A stretch of 47,389 nucleotides of DNA from Flavisolibacter sp. (lineage in GTDB: Bacteria; Bacteroidota; Bacteroidia; Chitinophagales; Chitinophagaceae), in contig JAQBNG010000048.1 of NCBI GenBank assembly GCA_028288675.1, forward strand, positions 1-47,389, read 5' to 3'. Position 1 is the stretch's first letter. Each line of letters begins with the position of its first letter. Of this stretch, positions 33,110 to 41,010 are shown piece by piece. The notes under the pieces are model-generated. The model ran no database searches and was not told the origin of the DNA. It worked only from the letters and a program-made list of their open reading frames with translations. The position numbers and the translations under genes are program-made.

Positions 33110-34248
33110 TGCAGAAAATAGTAATCATTGGGCCGGCGCACCCTTTACGTGGCGGCGGCATTACAACTTTCAATCATCGCCTGGCTAAAGAATTTACACA
33201 GCAAGGTTTCGATTGTTCTATTGTTTCTTTTTCCCTTCAGTATCCTTCTTTTTTATTTCCCGGCAAATCGCAATATTCAAATGAAGCGTCACCCCAGGGG
33301 ATAACTATTCATACGTTGATTAATTCAATCAATCCTCTTAACTGGCTAAAGGTTGGACGGCAAATAAAAAATTGGAAACCTGACATAATTATTGTCCGTT
33401 TTTGGTTGCCGCTTATGGGGCCGGCATTAGGCACTATATTAAGGCAAGTAAAAAAAAACAGGCATACAAAAATTATTTGTCTTGCCGATAATGTGATACC
33501 TCACGAAAAGCGTCCCGGTGATCAGCCATTTACACGCTATTTTTTAAAAGCTTGCGATGCCTTTGTTACCATGAGTGAAAAAGTATTGAGTGACTTAAGG
33601 CTATTCGAAAAAACAAAACCTGCCATCCTGGTTGCCCATCCATTGTACGACAACTTTGGTGAAAAAGTTTCTAAGCAAGAAGCAAGGAAAAATTTATCAA
33701 TAAACAAAGATGAAAAGCTGGTGGTGTTCTTTGGTTTTATTCGTCACTACAAAGGCCTTGATATGTTATTGGAAGCAATGGCCGATGAGCGCATCAAAAA
33801 GCAAAACATTAAACTACTTATCGCCGGTGAGTTTTATGAAGATGAAACGTCATACGGAAGATTAATTGAAACGTATAATTTAACCGACCGCATAATCGTT
33901 CACAATCATTTTATTGCAGATGCAGATGTAAAAAATTTTATCTGTGCTGCTGACTGCATTGTTCAACCTTATCGCAATGCAACGCAAAGCGGCGTAACAC
34001 CTCTCGCCTACCATTTTGAAAAACCGATGATTGTTACTGCTGTCGGAGGCTTGCCCGATTTGGTGCCACATAAAAAAGCCGGGCTTGTAGCGCAACCAAA
34101 CCCCGCCAGCATTGCTGATGCAATTGTTGAATATTACAGCTTAGGCGAAGATTTTTTCATACCCTATGTACTGGAAGAAAAGAAAAAATATTCCTGGCAA
34201 AAACTTACCGCGGCAATTACAGATTTAGCTAACAGTTTGAATAACTAA
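33109..34248 (+). CDS. Glycosyltransferase family 4
   Basis: This 379-residue GT-B protein begins MQKIVIIGPAHPLRGGGITT. Its donor domain shows LVVFFGFIRHYKGLDMLLEA, then FICAADCIVQPYRNATQSGV with PLAYHFEKPMIVTAVGGLPD, a GT4 variant without a classic E-x7-E. The first base is shared with the stop of the GtrB-like gene. It probably adds a sugar to a polyprenyl-linked acceptor. Confidence 0.88.
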   Translation: MQKIVIIGPAHPLRGGGITTFNHRLAKEFTQQGFDCSIVSFSLQYPSFLFPGKSQYSNEASPQGITIHTLINSINPLNWLKVGRQIKNWKPDIIIVRFWLPLMGPALGTILRQVKKNRHTKIICLADNVIPHEKRPGDQPFTRYFLKACDAFVTMSEKVLSDLRLFEKTKPAILVAHPLYDNFGEKVSKQEARKNLSINKDEKLVVFFGFIRHYKGLDMLLEAMADERIKKQNIKLLIAGEFYEDETSYGRLIETYNLTDRIIVHNHFIADADVKNFICAADCIVQPYRNATQSGVTPLAYHFEKPMIVTAVGGLPDLVPHKKAGLVAQPNPASIADAIVEYYSLGEDFFIPYVLEEKKKYSWQKLTAAITDLANSLNN

Positions 34249-34263
34249 TTGCCATTAGCTTTG
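34236..34263 (+). promoter_or_regulatory. Bacteroidota-type promoter candidate before gmhA
   Basis: TAGCTTTG at 34256-34263 fits the -7 consensus TAnnTTTG exactly. A TTTG at 34236-34239 lies 16 bases upstream, slightly closer than usual. Transcription would start a few bases before the ATG at 34274, giving a very short leader. Confidence 0.4.
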
Positions 34264-34273
34264 TCCATATTTT

Positions 34274-34858
34274 ATGGAAAATATCAAAAGCATTATAGAG
34301 GATTCTATACAAGTGAAGCAACTCATTTTAGAAGATGAAAATTTACTACAGACCGTAAATGATGTTGTAGCGGTTATCATTTCTTCTTTAAAAAATGGCG
34401 GACGGCTTTACTTCTGCGGTAACGGCGGCAGTGCAGCCGATGCACAACATTTAGCAGCTGAATTGTCAGGCCGTTTTTACAAAGACCGCAAGGCTTTACC
34501 CGCAGAAGCATTGCATGTAAACTCATCGTACCTGACGGCTGTTGCAAATGATTATGGTTTTGATATAGTGTATGCACGATTGGTTGAAGGCATCATGCAA
34601 AAAGGAGATGTATTGATTGGCTTATCAACTTCCGGCAACTCTGCTAACATTGTAAAAGCATTTGAAGCCGCGAAGGCTAAAGGCATTATTACCGTTGGGT
34701 TTACAGGCTTAACCGGTGGCCTTTTAAAAAGTCTCAGTGATTATTTAATTAATATTCCATCTGCTGATACTCCAAGAATACAGGAAAGTCACATCATGCT
34801 TGGACATATCATTTGCCAGCTTGCAGAAGATCAGTATTTCTTCTCTTCAGAAATTTAA
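34274..34858 (+). CDS. gmhA: Phosphoheptose isomerase (SIS domain)
   Basis: This 194-residue SIS-domain protein matches GmhA, which converts sedoheptulose 7-phosphate to D-glycero-D-manno-heptose 7-phosphate. RLYFCGNGGSAADAQHLAAE is the substrate-phosphate and metal region, followed by LSTSGNSANIVKAFEAAKAK and IQESHIMLGHIICQLAE with the catalytic Glu and metal-binding residues. Length is normal. It is followed after 2 bases by a GmhB-like HAD phosphatase. The heptose kinase and nucleotidyltransferase are not in the window. The heptose would go to LPS core or to the glycan made here. Confidence 0.93.
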   Translation: MENIKSIIEDSIQVKQLILEDENLLQTVNDVVAVIISSLKNGGRLYFCGNGGSAADAQHLAAELSGRFYKDRKALPAEALHVNSSYLTAVANDYGFDIVYARLVEGIMQKGDVLIGLSTSGNSANIVKAFEAAKAKGIITVGFTGLTGGLLKSLSDYLINIPSADTPRIQESHIMLGHIICQLAEDQYFFSSEI

Positions 34859-34860
34859 CT

Positions 34861-35409
34861 ATGCTCAATCTACAACAAGTCGATAAAACCTGGACGCTCT
34901 TTTTAGACCGTGATGGCGTCATTAACGATGAAAAACTAGGAGAATACGTTTTGCACTGGAACTATTTTATTTTTAGTAAAGGCGTTCTCCAGGTGTTTAA
35001 AAAACTGAGCGACGCCTTTGGCCGCATCATCATAGTAACCAATCAAAGAGGTGTGAGCAAAGGGCTGATGTCGCAGGAAGCATTAGATACCATCCATTTT
35101 GAAATGCAGCGGGAAGTGGAAATAGTAGGTGGGCGCATTGACAAAATTTACTTTTCCACAGATGCAAACAACGATAGCCCTTACCGAAAACCTAATCCTG
35201 GCATGGCGCACTTAGCCGTGGCCGATTTTCCGGATATTGATTTTTCGAAAAGTATTATGGTTGGCAATAAGCCCAGCGATATGCTCTTTGGCCGTAATGC
35301 AGGTATGTCTACCGTTTTTGTAGCTACCACTAATCCCGGTGAGCCTTTTCCTCATGCGGATGTTGATCTGCGCTTTGACAGCCTTGCCCATTTTGCGGAA
35401 GCTTTGTAA
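34861..35409 (+). CDS. gmhB: GmhB-like HAD-IIIA phosphatase
   Basis: The ATG at 34861, two bases after the gmhA stop, gives a 182-residue protein. The frame is open upstream into gmhA but that part is a shadow. The HAD motif I is LFLDRDGVIND (nucleophile Asp16, Asp18), motif II is IIIVTNQRGVSKG, and RKPNPGM supplies motif III Lys. The zinc-binding Cys/His loop of classical GmhB is absent (STDANNDSPYRKPNPG). Motif IV reads VGNKPSDM with Asn for the first Asp. It likely removes the 7-phosphate of heptose 1,7-bisphosphate, but a different sugar phosphate is possible because of these changes. Confidence 0.8.
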   Translation: MLNLQQVDKTWTLFLDRDGVINDEKLGEYVLHWNYFIFSKGVLQVFKKLSDAFGRIIIVTNQRGVSKGLMSQEALDTIHFEMQREVEIVGGRIDKIYFSTDANNDSPYRKPNPGMAHLAVADFPDIDFSKSIMVGNKPSDMLFGRNAGMSTVFVATTNPGEPFPHADVDLRFDSLAHFAEAL

Positions 35410-35490
35410 GGATTACCGTTTTTTAAACAAGCCATTAGCATAATTTTTAGCTTTTTTAGCCGTTCTTAGCCAAGAACAAATTGTCCGATT

Positions 35491-36516
35491 TTGAAAAATC
35501 TTGTCCTCCTTTTTAGTTTTCTTTTTGCCGGCTACATTGGTTTTGCCCAGGGAGACCAATCTATTGTTATAAAAAAAATTTCGCCCGCTGATTTAAAGTC
35601 GCTTTACAAAAAAGAAGATACCCTGAAAAACCTTGCGAAAGCGTTTCTTACCGTTGAAGAAACAAGCGACCGTATGAGGAATGACAGCCTTTTTGTGAAG
35701 ACGCTTATCCGCAGTTTACAAACTAAACATTCATTTTATTTTCCTTTCGATTCTGTAAAAGGTGTTTCGCATATCTATTCTCCTGACAGCAGCTTCCGCA
35801 TTTTTACCTGGCAGCTTAATTATCAAAACGAATATGCAGTAAGCCGCCAGCGTGGTGCTATACAATTACGTACTGCTGATGGTTCGCTTAAATTAATTCC
35901 GCTAAAAGACTATTCTGAATTTGCTGACAATCCAATTGATTCGGCCCGCGATAAGAACAGTTGGATAGGCGCTGTTTACTACAACATTATTAAAACAGAT
36001 TTTAACGGAAAGGCTCATTATACTCTTTTTGGCTTTGATGGCAACAGTTACCGCACTAATAAAAAATGGATTGATGTGCTCACTTTCAACACGCAAAATC
36101 AACCTGTGTTTGGGGGCCAACAGTATTTTTCATTCGCCAAAGACAGCGTAAAGCGCAAGCCGCAGCACCGTTTTGCCATTGAATATAAAAAAGAAGCTTC
36201 CACTACAATGAACTGGGATGAGGAAATGAATATGATTGTTGTAGATCATTTAATATCTGAAGAAAACGAACCAGACCAACCCTGGACTTTTGTTCCCGAT
36301 GGCGATTACGAGGGTTTTAGTTGGGTGGGCGGTAAATGGCAACACGTTGACAAAGTGTATGACTTTAAACTAAAGGATGGCGACTTTCCTATGCCTGATG
36401 CGTTGAAAGACGCCGAAGGAAAGTCTAATGAAGAAAAGCTCCAGGCACAGAGTGATAAAAATAATGGTAAGAAAGTAGAAAAGCCTGCACCAAAGAAACA
36501 GGTGAAGAAAGCATAA
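35491..36516 (+). CDS. Secreted protein of unknown function
   Basis: This 341-residue protein starts at a TTG codon, with a signal peptide MKNLVLLFSFLFAGYIGFAQ and no in-frame ATG nearby. The mature part has a helical N-terminal segment (DLKSLYKKEDTLKNLAKAFL) and a beta-rich middle (GVSHIYSPDSSFRIFTWQLN, YYNIIKTDFNGKAHYTLFGF). It has FVPDGDYEGFSWVGGKWQHV, then a disordered Lys/Glu-rich tail. The pattern is seen in Bacteroidota periplasmic or outer-membrane proteins but I do not recognise the family. It lies 81 bases after the HAD gene, with a 6-base hairpin at 35462-35477. Its role in the glycan locus, if any, is unknown. Confidence 0.7.
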   Translation: MKNLVLLFSFLFAGYIGFAQGDQSIVIKKISPADLKSLYKKEDTLKNLAKAFLTVEETSDRMRNDSLFVKTLIRSLQTKHSFYFPFDSVKGVSHIYSPDSSFRIFTWQLNYQNEYAVSRQRGAIQLRTADGSLKLIPLKDYSEFADNPIDSARDKNSWIGAVYYNIIKTDFNGKAHYTLFGFDGNSYRTNKKWIDVLTFNTQNQPVFGGQQYFSFAKDSVKRKPQHRFAIEYKKEASTTMNWDEEMNMIVVDHLISEENEPDQPWTFVPDGDYEGFSWVGGKWQHVDKVYDFKLKDGDFPMPDALKDAEGKSNEEKLQAQSDKNNGKKVEKPAPKKQVKKA

Positions 36517-36562
36517 AAGGCCAGTTGCATTTGTTGTTTATCTTAGCCGCTTCTTATTCAAC

Positions 36563-37384
36563 ATGAAAGCAACAAGAACTGTTATTGAGCCGCAAAGTAA
36601 TTTTTCTTTACGTCTGCACGAACTCTGGCAATACCGCGAACTGTTTTATTTTTTTACCTGGCGTGACATCAAAGTAAAATACAAACAAACTTATCTCGGT
36701 ATTCTTTGGTCAATTATTCAGCCGCTGTTTTTAATGTTGCTTTTTACGTTAGTGTTTGCGCGGCACTTCTCCCCTGTTTCCAACTCTATAGATTACAAAT
36801 CGTTCGTATTATCAGCATTAATACTGTGGACGCTTTTTTACAGTGCTACTTCACATGCCGCCGAAAGCATCATTACGCAAGTGAGCATTATAAAAAAAAT
36901 TTACTTCCCCCGTTTAATTATTATTGGCTCTGCAATCCTAACGGCTTTATTTGATTTCTTTGTGGCATTTATCATCTTTCTTCTGTTTTGCATTTTTTTC
37001 AGGCAGCATATAAGTTGGCAAGCTATATTTCTTTTTCCCGCAGGTATATTGATGATCTTATTATCAGCATTTGGAATAGGCTCCTTACTCGCTGCTTTGA
37101 ACGTAAAGTTCAGAGACTTCAGATATGCATTGCCGTTTCTATTGCAGCTTCTTTTTTTTTCATCACAAGTTGTTTACCCTTTAAAAGACATTGAACAGCC
37201 GTGGCTGAAGCAAGCGTTGAGTTTAAACCCTGTTAATGGTGCTATTGAAATTTTCAGAGGAGCATTAACACTTGAATTTGACTTACAGGTCATTTTTACA
37301 GGGCTTTTTATGGCAATTGTTTTATGCATTTCAGGATTAATTTACTTTAGAAAAACAGAAGCATATTTTGCTGATTTAGCATAA
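36563..37384 (+). CDS. wzm: Second polysaccharide ABC exporter permease, Wzm type
   Basis: This 273-residue ABC-2 permease begins with ESNFSLRLHELWQYRELFYF-like sequence (actual residues: PQSNFSLRLHELWQYRELFY) and TWRDIKVKYKQTYLGILWSI, the Wzm/TagG N-terminal signature. About six membrane segments follow, with VKFRDFRYALPFLLQLLFF and SQVVYPLKDIE. It is shorter than the permease at 15606 and only distantly alike, so it is a different exporter. The next gene begins at the last base of this stop codon (TAATG), so the pair is coupled. It should export a separate glycan or a second form of the same one. Confidence 0.92.
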   Translation: MKATRTVIEPQSNFSLRLHELWQYRELFYFFTWRDIKVKYKQTYLGILWSIIQPLFLMLLFTLVFARHFSPVSNSIDYKSFVLSALILWTLFYSATSHAAESIITQVSIIKKIYFPRLIIIGSAILTALFDFFVAFIIFLLFCIFFRQHISWQAIFLFPAGILMILLSAFGIGSLLAALNVKFRDFRYALPFLLQLLFFSSQVVYPLKDIEQPWLKQALSLNPVNGAIEIFRGALTLEFDLQVIFTGLFMAIVLCISGLIYFRKTEAYFADLA

Positions 37385-38625
37385 TGGAACCTGCAATTAT
37401 CATTGAAAATTTATCAAAGCAATTTAAAAAAGGGGCCACCAATGCGCCTTACCTTTCATTGCGTGATGTAATTACAAAAGCATTTCAAAAAAAAACTAAA
37501 AATGAGGCTGAGTCTTTGTTCTGGGCATTAAAGGATATTAACCTGCAAATAGAACCGGGGGAACGGATTGGCATAATTGGAAGAAACGGCGCAGGAAAAA
37601 GCACACTCCTAAAAATCATCAGCCGTATAACACCTCCAACAAAAGGGCGGGTGATTTTCGAAGGAAGAGTAGCCAGTTTGCTTGAAGTAGGCACTGGGTT
37701 TCATCCGGAACTTACTGGCAGGGAAAATATTTATTTAAACGGCTCTATCCTCGGATTGCAAAAAGCGGAGATCACAAAAAAACTGGATGAAATAATTGAC
37801 TTCAGCGGTGTAGAAAATTTTATTGACACACCCTTAAAACATTACAGTAGCGGAATGGAACTGCGGCTTGCTTTTTCGGTAGCCGCCCATTTAGAACCTG
37901 AGATATTATTGATAGATGAAGTGCTTGCTGTTGGAGATATAGAGTTTCAAAAAAAATGCCTTGGCAAGATGGAAGAAGTGAGCCAGAAAGAAGGCCGGAC
38001 CATTTTATTTGTGAGCCATAACCTCGAGGCGGTTTTAAAATTATGTGATAAGGGATTGTGGTTAAAGTCTGGCAAGGTAAAAATGTATGATGATATAGAT
38101 AAAGTTGTAAGTGCCTACATTGATGATAGCAATGAAGAAGCTACATTTAAATATGCAGGCAAGAATGATTTTTCCAAAGCCATCTGCATTCTTGAAGGCT
38201 GGATAAAAGCCAGTAACACGATACCAAATATGGTTGAAGTAGGAGAACCTTTAATTATACAAATGAAAATTGCCGTTAATGAAATAAAGAAATTTTCATT
38301 TGAAGTGCTTATCAGGGATAGCAGGCGGGAGCCACTGTTGTTTTTACCTGTTGGCTTAGCTCATGGAAAGGAGCATACATTATCAAAGGGAGAATATGTG
38401 GTGACCATAACTACCATGCTGCCTTTTTTAACGAAGGATAGATACTTTATTGATTTGATAACGGCAGATACAAATAAATCCTATATCCATTACCTGGAAT
38501 CTGCTGTGTATTTTGAAATGGGGGGTAAAGTTTTAGAATCAACAAACTTTGAATACACTGCCAACCAAAGAATGGGCAAAATACTTTTAACGGAAGCGAT
38601 AAAGGTTGAAATAAATGAACTTTAA
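37384..38625 (+). CDS. wzt: Second polysaccharide ABC exporter ATPase, Wzt type with C-terminal domain
   Basis: This 413-residue protein has Walker A GRNGAGKST at residues 66-74, signature YSSGM and Walker B LLIDEVLAVGD. The region LLEVGTGFHPELTGRENIYL is shared with the wzt at 9161, but the C-terminal domain (from about residue 250) differs in sequence, so it should read a different glycan end group. It overlaps the permease stop by one base and its end overlaps the methyltransferase gene by 11 bases. It energises export at the inner membrane. Confidence 0.93.
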   Translation: MEPAIIIENLSKQFKKGATNAPYLSLRDVITKAFQKKTKNEAESLFWALKDINLQIEPGERIGIIGRNGAGKSTLLKIISRITPPTKGRVIFEGRVASLLEVGTGFHPELTGRENIYLNGSILGLQKAEITKKLDEIIDFSGVENFIDTPLKHYSSGMELRLAFSVAAHLEPEILLIDEVLAVGDIEFQKKCLGKMEEVSQKEGRTILFVSHNLEAVLKLCDKGLWLKSGKVKMYDDIDKVVSAYIDDSNEEATFKYAGKNDFSKAICILEGWIKASNTIPNMVEVGEPLIIQMKIAVNEIKKFSFEVLIRDSRREPLLFLPVGLAHGKEHTLSKGEYVVTITTMLPFLTKDRYFIDLITADTNKSYIHYLESAVYFEMGGKVLESTNFEYTANQRMGKILLTEAIKVEINEL

Positions 38626-39331
38626 AAAATACATTCCCGGCAGGATAAAAAGAACGCTAAAGTATCTGTTGGGATACAACCGCGAAAGAATGGATTTTTT
38701 ATACACTCGGTCGGGAGACAAAATCGGCAATCTCCAAAGGGATGAAAGTATTTTTTTATACGGTTTAATAAAAGTGCTCAGACCGAAAGTTGTCGTGGAG
38801 TTTGGATTTTTAAATGGGTATTCCTCCTCGGTTATTTTGTCTGCAATAGGCGAAGAGAGTCGTTTATATTCTTATGACATTACTGAATATTCTAGAGATG
38901 CTGCCTCGCAGTTTGCAAAAAGCCACACTAATTTTTTTTTTCATTATAAAAGTCAGGAAGAGTTTGACGGTAGCGATATTGCAGAAGAGTTCATTGACTT
39001 TGTATTGATAGATGCTTCACATGACTTAGAGATCAATGTTGCCACTTTCGAAAAAATCACACCATTTCTTACTGACGATTCTTTGATTATGGTTCATGAT
39101 ACCGGAGTGTGGGAAAAGAAGTTTATGACGGCTGAACATTTTGAGACATTAAATTCAACAGAAAACAAATGGCTTGATGCTAAAAGAGTAGCACACCAAA
39201 TTAATGAAAGAAGGTTTATTAACTGGATCGTTGAAAATGAAACAGATTTTGTCACTTTGAATTTTGGGTCGTCTGCTGTTTTGCGCCATGGATTTACCTT
39301 GGTAGGAAAAAAGCGGATGCTGGAAACCTAA
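38615..39331 (+). CDS. Class I SAM-dependent methyltransferase (Methyltransf_24 type)
   Basis: This 238-residue protein has VVVEFGFLNGYSSSVILSAI as motif I, LYSYDITEYSRDAASQFAKS as motif II and IDFVLIDASHDLEINVATFE with the acidic motif of the Methyltransf_24 group. MVHDTGVWEKKF follows. Its start lies inside the end of the wzt gene (11 bases), so the two are translationally coupled. Inference: it makes the terminal methyl group recognised by the Wzt C-terminal domain, as WbdD does in the O8/O9a systems. A different sugar position is possible. Confidence 0.8.
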   Translation: MNFKKYIPGRIKRTLKYLLGYNRERMDFLYTRSGDKIGNLQRDESIFLYGLIKVLRPKVVVEFGFLNGYSSSVILSAIGEESRLYSYDITEYSRDAASQFAKSHTNFFFHYKSQEEFDGSDIAEEFIDFVLIDASHDLEINVATFEKITPFLTDDSLIMVHDTGVWEKKFMTAEHFETLNSTENKWLDAKRVAHQINERRFINWIVENETDFVTLNFGSSAVLRHGFTLVGKKRMLET

Positions 39332-39374
39332 TTGGGAGGTTGGCCTGGTACAACTGAATTTTAAACTTTTTCTC

Positions 39375-40127
39375 GTGAAACTTTTTTTCAAAAAAATACT
39401 TTATCCTTTCTATTTCTTTTTATTGCGATATAGCAGGAATTTCGACCTGTTGCCAAAGCCACAAATTAAAATCTGTATAAGCTCAACCCGTAACTATGCA
39501 GCTAAAACCCTTCCCCTGTTAATTAAATCTCTTACAGAAAGCGGCATCAGTGGAAATGATATTTATGTTTTTGAAGGAGGACATCCTTCTAAAGAATATG
39601 TTTTTGAGTCGTTTCATCACTATTTAGTAGCTCATAATTCCATTGATTTTACCGCTTTAATTGAGGTTGCCCACATAGAATTTGAAACCTGTTATTGGTT
39701 TTTTCTACACGATACTTGTATTGTTGGTAAAGATTTTAAGCGGCTTATTGAAAACATCCCTCATTTTATGCCGGATACGTTACCTATAAAGGATTATCCT
39801 TCCATGAATATCGGGGCGTACAAGCATACCTATTTAAAAGAAAAGGAAGAACTACTTCAGCGGTATATAAATAAAAGTGCTAATCAAGCCTCACTGCTTG
39901 AGTTTAAAGAAAAGGGAGTCCAGGACGAAGACATTTTGTTCCGGCAAAGCAAAAATCCTTTTGTTTATAATGGCTGGAAACTTCTTAAGGATAATAGTTA
40001 CAAGAGAGATGACGTAGCCATTCCGGATATTTATACCAATCGGGTTTGTGAGTATTTTCCACAGGTGGCACTTTACAAATTCAAAGCAAACTATCACCTT
40101 GAATTAACCAATGTTTTAGAACTTTAA
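39375..40127 (+). CDS. Unrecognised transferase-like protein of the second exporter cassette
   Basis: This 250-residue protein begins at a GTG codon with a basic, hydrophobic N-terminus (KLFFKKILYPFYFFLLRY) that may be a membrane anchor. It continues IKICISSTRNYAAKTLPLLI, GISGNDIYVFEGGHPSK, and CYWFFLHDTCIVGKDFKRLI, where DT might replace DxD as the metal site of a GT-A fold. It ends 7 bases before the GT2 gene at 40135. I do not recognise the family. Context suggests glycan assembly; a glycosyltransferase is the best guess. Confidence 0.6.
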   Translation: MKLFFKKILYPFYFFLLRYSRNFDLLPKPQIKICISSTRNYAAKTLPLLIKSLTESGISGNDIYVFEGGHPSKEYVFESFHHYLVAHNSIDFTALIEVAHIEFETCYWFFLHDTCIVGKDFKRLIENIPHFMPDTLPIKDYPSMNIGAYKHTYLKEKEELLQRYINKSANQASLLEFKEKGVQDEDILFRQSKNPFVYNGWKLLKDNSYKRDDVAIPDIYTNRVCEYFPQVALYKFKANYHLELTNVLEL

Positions 40128-40134
40128 GCCAATC

Positions 40135-40980
40135 ATGTTATCCATAATCATAGCATCAAGCCGTGAAGCATACAGTAGAGAGATTGAAGAAAACATTGCA
40201 GCAACCATTTCAATACCTTATGAGATAGTGCTGATAACTGATGTAACGAATGGTTTATGCACTGCTTACAATAGGGGTGCGGAGCTTTCCAATTATTCAC
40301 TTCTCTGTTTTGTTCACGATGACGTTTTGTTTCATACAAATGCCTGGGGAAGTAAAGTAGTGAAGCACTTAAAAACTCTTAACACTGGAGTGATTGGTGT
40401 AATGGGAGGCCGTTATAAATCGGCGTTTGGCCTGGGCTGGCGGGATGGTAGCACTACCTTCTACAGATACAACTTATTAGACGGCTTAACACAAAGCAAA
40501 CATCTAAAAAGCACCGAAAGCAACGGAATGAAAAGCCGGGTAATTTGTTTGGATGGCGCCTTCCTCTGCTGCACAAAGGAAGTATGGGAGCATTTTAAGT
40601 TTGATGAAAAAAATTTTAAAGGCTTCCATTTTTATGATACGGATTTTACCTTTCGTGTAGCTCAGGAGTATCAAAACTTTGCGGTTACGGATATTTTGAT
40701 CGAGCACTTTTCTCACGGTAATAACAATAAAGAGTATTTAGTGGACTCATTGATTTTTGATAAAAAGCATCAACGCTTCTTACCCGCTACACTTGAATCT
40801 TTGTCAAAAAAAGAGTACCGGCAATTTGAAGGTTATGCATTAAGCGAAAAACTGCGGTTGCTAAAACAAACGGGGTTTTCGACTCTCCTGCGTTTTACCT
40901 TATTAAAAAAGTACTTACAAAAGCATTTCAACTTTTACCAGCTTATTCGCAATATGTATTTTGGGTTTATTAAGCCCTGA
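40135..40980 (+). CDS. Glycosyltransferase family 2 (StrF-like)
   Basis: This 281-residue GT2 protein begins MLSIIIASSREAYSREIEEN and has CFVHDDVLFH as its acidic metal site (HDDV replaces DxD), VICLDGAFLCCTKEVWEHF, and FHFYDTDFTFRVAQEYQN as the acceptor and base region. These features fit the StrF-like GT2 subgroup. No membrane segments. It is the last gene of the plus-strand operon starting at 36563, with 7 bases between it and the upstream gene. The transferred sugar is unknown. Confidence 0.8.
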   Translation: MLSIIIASSREAYSREIEENIAATISIPYEIVLITDVTNGLCTAYNRGAELSNYSLLCFVHDDVLFHTNAWGSKVVKHLKTLNTGVIGVMGGRYKSAFGLGWRDGSTTFYRYNLLDGLTQSKHLKSTESNGMKSRVICLDGAFLCCTKEVWEHFKFDEKNFKGFHFYDTDFTFRVAQEYQNFAVTDILIEHFSHGNNNKEYLVDSLIFDKKHQRFLPATLESLSKKEYRQFEGYALSEKLRLLKQTGFSTLLRFTLLKKYLQKHFNFYQLIRNMYFGFIKP

Positions 40981-41010
40981 TAGTTTTCAATTTCAAGAAA
41001 GGTAACACCC

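Noticed and set aside
35491-36516. GldN-like gliding protein
   Set aside because: The length and secretion are similar, but the motifs I expect in GldN are not present.
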